NCBI GenBank assembly: GCA_013314755.1
Contig: JABUFA010000034.1
Coordinates: 1 to 41,373, forward strand
DNA from: Chthonomonadia bacterium
GTDB taxonomy: Bacteria; Armatimonadota; HRBIN16
Reading direction: 5' to 3'
DNA length: 41,373 nucleotides
Part shown: positions 36,375 through 41,373 of the stretch, piece after piece
Layout of the letters: every line of letters starts with the position of its first letter
Position numbering within the stretch: the stretch's first letter is position 1
The notes under the pieces: generated by a model
Database searches by the model: none
Told to the model about the DNA's origin: nothing
What the model saw: the letters and a program-made list of their open reading frames with translations, nothing else
Program-made: the position numbers and the translations under genes

Positions 36375-37165
36375 CGCCCACCAAAAAGCAGATATGCCAG
36401 CACAAAGTTCGTCACGTAAATCAGCAACACGGTCACCACCACGCTGTTTGTGGTCGCCTGTCCCACGCCGACCGCGCCCCCTTCCGTCCTCAATCCTGCC
36501 CGACAACCTACCAGCGCCACAATCGCCCCGAACACCACCGTCTTCAGCAGTCCCGCGAACACATCATAGGTGTCTACCAGGTCGCGAATGCCCATCAGGT
36601 AAGAGGTGGGGGAAACCCCTAGAGGCACCGCCACCGCATATCCCCCAAACACACCTGTCACGAAAGCCAGCAGGCCCAGCATCGGCAGCATGACAAGACA
36701 GGCAATCAGGCGCGGCACCACCAGATACTGCACTGGCGGCACCGCCAGCGCACGCAGGGCATCCACCTGCTCGGTTACCTTCATACTGCCAATCTCGGCG
36801 GCAATCGCCGAGGCGGAACGCGCCGCCACCACCACCCCGGTCACCACCGGTCCCAGCTCTCGCGCCATTGCCAGCGCGACCGCCCCTCCGGCAAGCGAGC
36901 CTACCCCGAACTCCAGCATCAGCTTCGCCGAGTACAGCGCGAGCACCGCGCCCGTAAACCCGCTGGTAATCACCACCATCGGCACCGCCTGCGCCCCGAT
37001 TAAGGCCATCTGCACCACCGTCTCGCGAACTTCCCACCGCCCGCGAAGCACAAAACCTATCGCCTGCGCCAGCAAAATGCCGATATCGCCTACAAACAGC
37101 ACCAGCTGGGTGGCTTGCTCGGCGAGACCATACACAGGATGACGTAACGGCGCTCGTGTTTGCAT
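36371..37165 (-). CDS. mlaE: Mla lipid transport permease MlaE
   Basis: The permease of the Mla complex. The 264-aa protein has five or six membrane segments and the family motifs GAQAVPMVVITSGFTGAVLA, VVTGVVVAARSASAIAAEIG, SMKVTEQVDAL and GILGGY-like FGGYAVAVPLGVSP. It is the first gene of the mlaE-mlaF-mlaD set, with the promoter at 37186-37215. MlaB and MlaC homologues are not in the window. Confidence 0.95.
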   Translation of the reverse strand: MQTRAPLRHPVYGLAEQATQLVLFVGDIGILLAQAIGFVLRGRWEVRETVVQMALIGAQAVPMVVITSGFTGAVLALYSAKLMLEFGVGSLAGGAVALAMARELGPVVTGVVVAARSASAIAAEIGSMKVTEQVDALRALAVPPVQYLVVPRLIACLVMLPMLGLLAFVTGVFGGYAVAVPLGVSPTSYLMGIRDLVDTYDVFAGLLKTVVFGAIVALVGCRAGLRTEGGAVGVGQATTNSVVVTVLLIYVTNFVLAYLLFGGR

Positions 37166-37185
37166 CTCTACCCCGTCGCGCTAAC

Positions 37186-37215
37186 AGTATAGTCTCTTCT
37201 GCTCTCGCTTGTCAA
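37186..37215 (-). promoter_or_regulatory. promoter of the mlaEFD operon
   Basis: On the minus strand TTGACA (37215-37210) is separated by 18 bases from TATACT (37191-37186). Transcription should start near 37179, leaving only a very short leader of about 14 bases before the ATG at 37165. Confidence 0.75.
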
Positions 37216-37248
37216 CACGCGAGCCCTTACCTTACCCCACCAAACAGG

Positions 37249-37277
37249 TTGACATCTTCACAAAAGTGTTGTATTCT
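37249..37277 (+). promoter_or_regulatory. promoter of the 37316-39280 gene
   Basis: TTGACA (37249-37254) and TATTCT (37272-37277) are separated by 17 bases. Transcription would start near 37284, 32 bases before the ATG. It is divergent from the mlaE promoter, 33 bases away. Confidence 0.8.
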
Positions 37278-37315
37278 GTGAGTAGACTTCTACCTCCCGT
37301 GAAAGGAGCAAGAAG

Positions 37316-39280
37316 ATGAAACGCTTTGCTTTGCAAACTAAACGGGAGGGGGGACTGACCACCCTCGCCATCTTCACCGTGCTCGGCGCAAGCCTGCTGT
37401 GTCCCTCTAACGCCTTCGCCTCGGTTAGAATGTACGCGCTGTGGTATCCCTATACAAACTCTGGACAGGGCGCAGCGGTTGCTCACTCGGGAGCCACCAT
37501 CGGCGGGCAGTTTGCCGTGCGGGTGGTGGTGCAACCCGAACAGGGCGAAGGCACCATCGTCAGCGCCAGCATCATCCAGCAGTCCATCAGAGAACTGACC
37601 AATGTCCATCCGGTCACCTCTGGGCAGCTGGCGGAGTTTCAACGCGTTGACCCCAATCCGCAATACGGTGACCCCACTGGCAATGTGGTGGTGCTGGAAA
37701 GCCCCTTTATAAACCTCGCAGGGCACAACGGCACTTATCAGATTGATGTGACGGTGAGTTACGTAGTAGCGACGGGTAATCCTCCACCCAATAACTGGCG
37801 GACAATCAATCCGCCACCTGTAAGCATGACGTTGACCATGAACAATCTGGTGCTGGTGGACAGCCGGTCGGAACCGTATTTTGTGTGGAAGCCGCTGGAG
37901 GTGGCTCCTCCACCCCAACCACGAAACGTTCTGATAGAGGACCCTGTTCCCATCGGGCCCACGGTTCCTTTTTCGGTTCAGATACAGCACGCGCAGAGCG
38001 GGGTATGCACGTTACGTTTGGAGATATTCACCAGTGAGAACAACCAGACCCCGATACTGGTGAAGGAGTTTACGAACGTGCCTCGTCCGGGTGTGTGGCA
38101 GTGGGAGTGGGATGGGAAGCTGGCGGATGGGACCACGGCTCCTCGTGGGATATATCTGTACCGGCTCTCTGCGGAGGCGTATGTGCCCACCCTGCCAGAC
38201 AGAGACAGCAATCGGTCGGCGTTTCTTGAGTCGCTGCGGGCGTACGACGAGAACAACGAGCCGATTTTATACGCCGAGTACTGGGGTTATGATGATAAGA
38301 GCACCCCGGAAGACGAAAGTGACGATGAGCACCTGTATTTTGTGCGCTGGTATGTGTTGAGGGACAGCCTGAACACGAACGCCAGCAGTGGACGCATCTG
38401 GCTGTTCAACCCCGATTTGAACCCGGTGTACAGCTGGGACATGACGGCGTTGCGGTGTCTGGAGCATAACGAAGCGACAGACGGTTTGCGGGCAGACAGC
38501 ACTGGCATCAAGCATGGAGTCATCGTGCCGGTGCCCGTTAGTGTCATGCCGCTGGGAGGTGATTATCGCTTCCTGTTGCAGGTGAAAGACGACCACGTAG
38601 CGTATGAGAAAGCGCATCGGTTGAAACCTGCACTGGAATTGAATGCGAAGACACCTCGCGAGGCGCTGCATATCTGGCTTGATGGCAGGACGGATGGAGA
38701 CATTCGGAGCAGGGTGAATTGGGACAAGGTTGCCGAAGCTTTCTTCTGGCTTGCTGGACTGCCTGCAAGAGTACACCGAGAAGACACGGCAGGCAACAGG
38801 GAAGAGCGCTACTTTGGAGCACCTTTTTTCAAGGTCGACTACCATGCTCTGAGCGATACCCAAAAACGCAACAGCAGCAAGCGCACGGTCATTGTTCAGA
38901 CCAGAACCAGCGGACAGACAACCCATCCTGGTGCGACCCAAGAAGGAAAGCTATCCCCCGAAAACCCAGCAGTTTCTGTTATAAGCACCTGGTCAGTAGA
39001 GAACTTCAAGCCAGAAGGAGGTGATCTGCGTTGGGGATACACGAATGCTGTTATCCATGAAATAACCCATGTTGTGATGGATGACGATACCCACTGCAGT
39101 TCCGCATCGAGTTGCGTTTGGCGTGAACGGATTCGACCCTACTTCTACTTCGGATGGGGCAACCTGCTTCAGTTTGTCAAGCCGGACGGAGTAAGATGGC
39201 AGTATTGGTCACCATGGCATTCCTTAGATGAGATTGTCACTATGCAGCGGAATCTCGGTGTACCGCCGTACAGACCATAG
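37316..39280 (+). CDS. secreted HEITH zinc-metalloprotease candidate with a FlgD-like Ig domain
   Basis: A 654-aa exported protein not recognised as a named family. A signal peptide is seen at about 1-35 (LTTLAIFTVLGASLLCPSNA). A FlgD-like/CHU-type Ig segment lies near 205-285 (WEWDGKLADGTTAPRGIYLY). The C-terminal part has a zinc-protease motif HEITH (581-585) in TNAVIHEITHVVMDDDTH; Asp589 or His593 could be a third ligand, and the residues after it (HCSSASSCV) have two cysteines for a possible disulfide. The start has AAAGGAG upstream and its own strong promoter. The product is probably an extracellular protease or a degenerate relative; the substrate is unknown. A propeller gene follows after 31 bases. 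Confidence 0.7.
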   Translation: MKRFALQTKREGGLTTLAIFTVLGASLLCPSNAFASVRMYALWYPYTNSGQGAAVAHSGATIGGQFAVRVVVQPEQGEGTIVSASIIQQSIRELTNVHPVTSGQLAEFQRVDPNPQYGDPTGNVVVLESPFINLAGHNGTYQIDVTVSYVVATGNPPPNNWRTINPPPVSMTLTMNNLVLVDSRSEPYFVWKPLEVAPPPQPRNVLIEDPVPIGPTVPFSVQIQHAQSGVCTLRLEIFTSENNQTPILVKEFTNVPRPGVWQWEWDGKLADGTTAPRGIYLYRLSAEAYVPTLPDRDSNRSAFLESLRAYDENNEPILYAEYWGYDDKSTPEDESDDEHLYFVRWYVLRDSLNTNASSGRIWLFNPDLNPVYSWDMTALRCLEHNEATDGLRADSTGIKHGVIVPVPVSVMPLGGDYRFLLQVKDDHVAYEKAHRLKPALELNAKTPREALHIWLDGRTDGDIRSRVNWDKVAEAFFWLAGLPARVHREDTAGNREERYFGAPFFKVDYHALSDTQKRNSSKRTVIVQTRTSGQTTHPGATQEGKLSPENPAVSVISTWSVENFKPEGGDLRWGYTNAVIHEITHVVMDDDTHCSSASSCVWRERIRPYFYFGWGNLLQFVKPDGVRWQYWSPWHSLDEIVTMQRNLGVPPYRP

Positions 39281-39311
39281 AGACCATCAAACAGAAAGTA
39301 AGGTGTCTTCT

Positions 39312-40622
39312 ATGCAGAAGCAAGTCGAGCGCATCCGGAGTCCTCGATATCAACGCCATTGGAGGCTGACTGGCAAAGAGTTCCTACTGGAACTGGAATT
39401 TCTTGATGGAAGTAAGCCTCACGGTATCTATGCGTTGGACCCCTTCGCCGATCGTCCTCAGCCACAGATCCTTATCCCCGGCGGACAGCGCCCCGTCTGG
39501 AGCTTGGCAAGAGACTACTTCGCCTACCTGTATGGGGGTTGGCTTCGTGTTGTCCGTCGGGAGAACTCACTAGACGCGCTCTACGCGGAGGCATCGTTCG
39601 AAACGGGGACTCACGAACCTATCGTGCAATGGACACCGGGCGAAGGCTTTATCATCGTAGACAGGAACCCCAGTTACGGCTCCATCGCCTGCCCCGTGGA
39701 AACGACCCTGTCTGTCTACGGCAAAGATATGAAAGATATCTACCAAGGCGCTGTGATGGGACGTTACTTTATTCCCCTGCGAAGGCCTGGGGCGCTCGGC
39801 GGCGGGGAAAGAGAATGGTATCCTGACCTACTCACAGCCAACAATCTCACCTGCTCCCCAGACGGTCGCCACTTCGCGGCAGAAGTTTATCCTACGCCCC
39901 TTGACCTCTGCCGGAGTCAGAGCCGGATCTACATCTATGAAAGGGACTACTACAGTGGAAAAGGAGAAGCATGGTATTATCAGGGGTTGGTGTTGAGCAA
40001 ACCCGGTCGGCGGTTGACCCGGCTGAATGGCCCTACCTGCGAACTGAACCCATTATGGAATCCTTCGGACGAACAATGGATTGCCTTCACAGTAGTGGAC
40101 TTCAAAGAAGCATACATTGCTCCTGCGGTTGTGCACCCTGACGGGAGTGATCTGAAGTTTCTGGTTTCCCACGAGCACCCGGATGGCTCAATCGCGTTTG
40201 ATACCAGCAGGTGGACGGAGATAGGTTTGAGTAGCATACCTGCTCAAAAGGTCCGTCGGCGTGCGATGATCGCGATGAGTGGTGGTTGGGGGCGTCCGCA
40301 CATACAGGCAATACAGTGGTCACCGGACGGGCGTTATCTCCTGCTTAACGAATGGCGCCGGTATGGATTTCTCAGCGTGGTCAAACGGGAAGGCAACCGC
40401 TGGCTGGCTAGGAGCGCTTGGGGCGAGACCTACCTGAGGCTTGTGCAATGGTCATCTCACCCCGGCTGGTTGGTGAGAGTTCCCGAGATCGTTCCGCGTG
40501 GATATGATGCTTTACTGCTGTCGGAATACCCGGCGATGATAAAGATGAGCCATGTGGAAACAGAAGAACACCGCACGATAAACCTGGGGTATGGGGTGGT
40601 TGTTCACTGGCTTAGTGCGTGA
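39312..40622 (+). CDS. WD40/TolB-like beta-propeller protein
   Basis: A 436-aa protein made of repeated strand units with sequence such as WSPDGRYLLLNEW, WNPSDEQWIAFTVVDF and CSPDGRHFAAEVY, the TolB/WD40-like propeller pattern. The N-terminus (WRLTGKEFLLELEF, then GIYALDPF and GGQRPVW) matches the truncated gene at 40721-41181. No signal peptide is seen. The ATG at 39312 has a weak AAGGTG upstream. It lies 31 bases after the metalloprotease gene and is probably co-transcribed. Binding partner or substrate unknown. Confidence 0.75.
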   Translation: MQKQVERIRSPRYQRHWRLTGKEFLLELEFLDGSKPHGIYALDPFADRPQPQILIPGGQRPVWSLARDYFAYLYGGWLRVVRRENSLDALYAEASFETGTHEPIVQWTPGEGFIIVDRNPSYGSIACPVETTLSVYGKDMKDIYQGAVMGRYFIPLRRPGALGGGEREWYPDLLTANNLTCSPDGRHFAAEVYPTPLDLCRSQSRIYIYERDYYSGKGEAWYYQGLVLSKPGRRLTRLNGPTCELNPLWNPSDEQWIAFTVVDFKEAYIAPAVVHPDGSDLKFLVSHEHPDGSIAFDTSRWTEIGLSSIPAQKVRRRAMIAMSGGWGRPHIQAIQWSPDGRYLLLNEWRRYGFLSVVKREGNRWLARSAWGETYLRLVQWSSHPGWLVRVPEIVPRGYDALLLSEYPAMIKMSHVETEEHRTINLGYGVVVHWLSA

Positions 40623-40720
40623 ACGAGGCTTGACCCCAGCAAGGAACAAGGCCGGTGTCTTAACTAGATGCACCGATATCTGAGGCTGGACCCTGTTCCC
40701 CCGTGAAAGGAAGTGAAAAC

Positions 40721-41181
40721 ATGTCCAAGTTTGTACCAGAAAGACGGTATGGCTGGAGGCTGACCGGCGACGAAATCCTACTGGATTTGACAGCAGAAGA
40801 TGGCAAACGGGGCATCTACGCGCTCAACCCGTTTGAGACGGAGCCAAAACCCAAACTGCTTATCCGTGGCGGGATGCGTCCCGTCTGGAACCACCGGAGG
40901 ACGCTTTTCGCCTACTACCGCACTTGGTCCTGCGGAATGACACCCATCTGGTGGTAGCGACGTTTGACAGGGGGACATGGTTTATCAAGATCGGGTGGTA
41001 TTGGCTTTCGAACGCTCTGCCCCCACGCCCAGCTCTTGGTCCCGACAGAGGGGGGCAGTGCCTTGTCGCTGGGTGCAGTTTCGGTGTCTCGGTGAACATT
41101 GATGACCTGGCACGCTCACGTTTCCGAAACCCGCAACGTGTGTTGCTAGAGGATTTTGTCATCAACTGGATTGACTGGTAG
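40721..41181 (+). pseudogene. frameshifted, truncated copy of the propeller gene
   Basis: The first frame, starting at 40721 after AAAGGAAGTG, is similar to the start of the protein at 39312: WRLTGDEILLDLTAEDGKRG, GIYALNPF, GGMRPVW and FAYY at equivalent spacing. It stops at 40957. The match continues in another frame from about 40924 (VLRNDTHLVVATFDRGTW) to the stop at 41181, so the shift is -1 (one base lost, or two gained). Even with the shift fixed, only about 150 of some 430 residues remain. It looks like a tandem duplicate in decay. Confidence 0.65.
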
Positions 41182-41328
41182 AGGGTAGCGAATGGTTTCG
41201 AGCTGCCCCCGCCCACATCGCGCGATGTCAAACACCTCTCAAACCTGAGGTCAGGACGCGAGTTAGGACATACCATCAGAAAGGTCGTATCATTTTACTG
41301 AAAATCCTTGATACTCAGGAGGTGCTTG

Positions 41329-41373
41329 ATGAACAACCACACGCTGGATACCTATGCTTTCTTCCAATACCTG
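41329..41373 (+). CDS. 5' end of a gene that runs off the right edge
   Basis: Fifteen codons are visible (MNNHTLDTYAFFQYL). AGGAGG (41317-41322) lies six bases before the ATG, which gives good support for a real start. It may belong to the same plus-strand group as the propeller genes; the product cannot be identified. Confidence 0.5.
   Translation, partial: MNNHTLDTYAFFQYL

Noticed and set aside
40630-40715. Inverted repeats (CGGTG with CACCG; GGAACA with TGTTCC) in the gap before the propeller fragment
   Set aside because: Stems are only five or six base pairs with long loops and no U tract; they could occur by chance.

Overview
The window most likely comes from a bacterium of the phylum Armatimonadota, probably a thermophilic or environmental lineage. 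This is an inference. It rests on two prepilin-like DUF1559 proteins whose N-terminus ([16 protein letters not shown], then [18 protein letters not shown]) has the form typical of that phylum, on a PEP-CTERM surface protein, on many secreted beta-propeller proteins, and on a moderately high GC content. The cell is diderm-like (Mla lipid transport, PEP-CTERM), flagellated (MotA/MotB) and makes type IV pilin-like proteins. I see no prophage, transposase, CRISPR array or rRNA.

Layout. 1-3006 (minus): the start of a partial gene, motB, motA, a strong hairpin terminator, a 71-aa membrane protein and a DUF1559 prepilin driven by a consensus sigma-70 promoter. 3170-3330: copies of a dispersed palindromic repeat that recurs at 8996-9092. 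3360-6654 (minus): a housekeeping operon of an R3H/AAA ATPase, tmk, the c-di-AMP receptor darA and rnc. 6743-8843 (minus): thiN followed by a sodium:solute symporter. 9289-10761 (plus): two secreted proteins of unknown function. 10904-17654 (plus): a complete SUF iron-sulfur operon, led by an Rrf2/IscR-like regulator with a Cys3His ligand set, then sufC, sufB, sufD, a Rieske ferredoxin, sufS, sufU, a DUF59 protein and an A-type carrier. 17764-17850: tRNA-Ser(UGA). 17891-19258: a membrane-anchored PIG-L deacetylase. 19336-20019 (minus): a second DUF1559 prepilin with a textbook sigma-54 promoter.

20221-24388 holds two BNR/propeller proteins in convergent orientation and a 599-aa membrane-anchored protein related to the 9775-10761 gene. 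24429-37165 is a long minus-strand array. It begins with mlaE-mlaF-mlaD, rplI, dnaB and purD (essential or housekeeping genes) and continues into accessory genes: a PEP-CTERM seven-repeat propeller, a UroD-like protein, a frameshifted membrane metalloprotease, a GHL10 glycosidase-like protein and a sugar phosphate isomerase/epimerase. 37316-41373 (plus) carries a secreted HEITH metalloprotease candidate behind a strong promoter, a propeller protein, a decayed copy of that propeller gene, and the first codons of another gene.

How it fits together: the SUF operon is a self-contained Fe-S assembly and sensing unit. The sialidase-like, GHL10, isomerase and UroD-like genes look like a loose glycan or sugar-derivative utilisation neighbourhood. 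The most novel material is the pair of proteins sharing STN-like units plus an 'R-x3-GE...LP' motif (9775-10761 and 22589-24388), the HEITH protease with its propeller neighbours, the sigma-54/sigma-70 split between the two prepilin genes, and two frameshifted genes.
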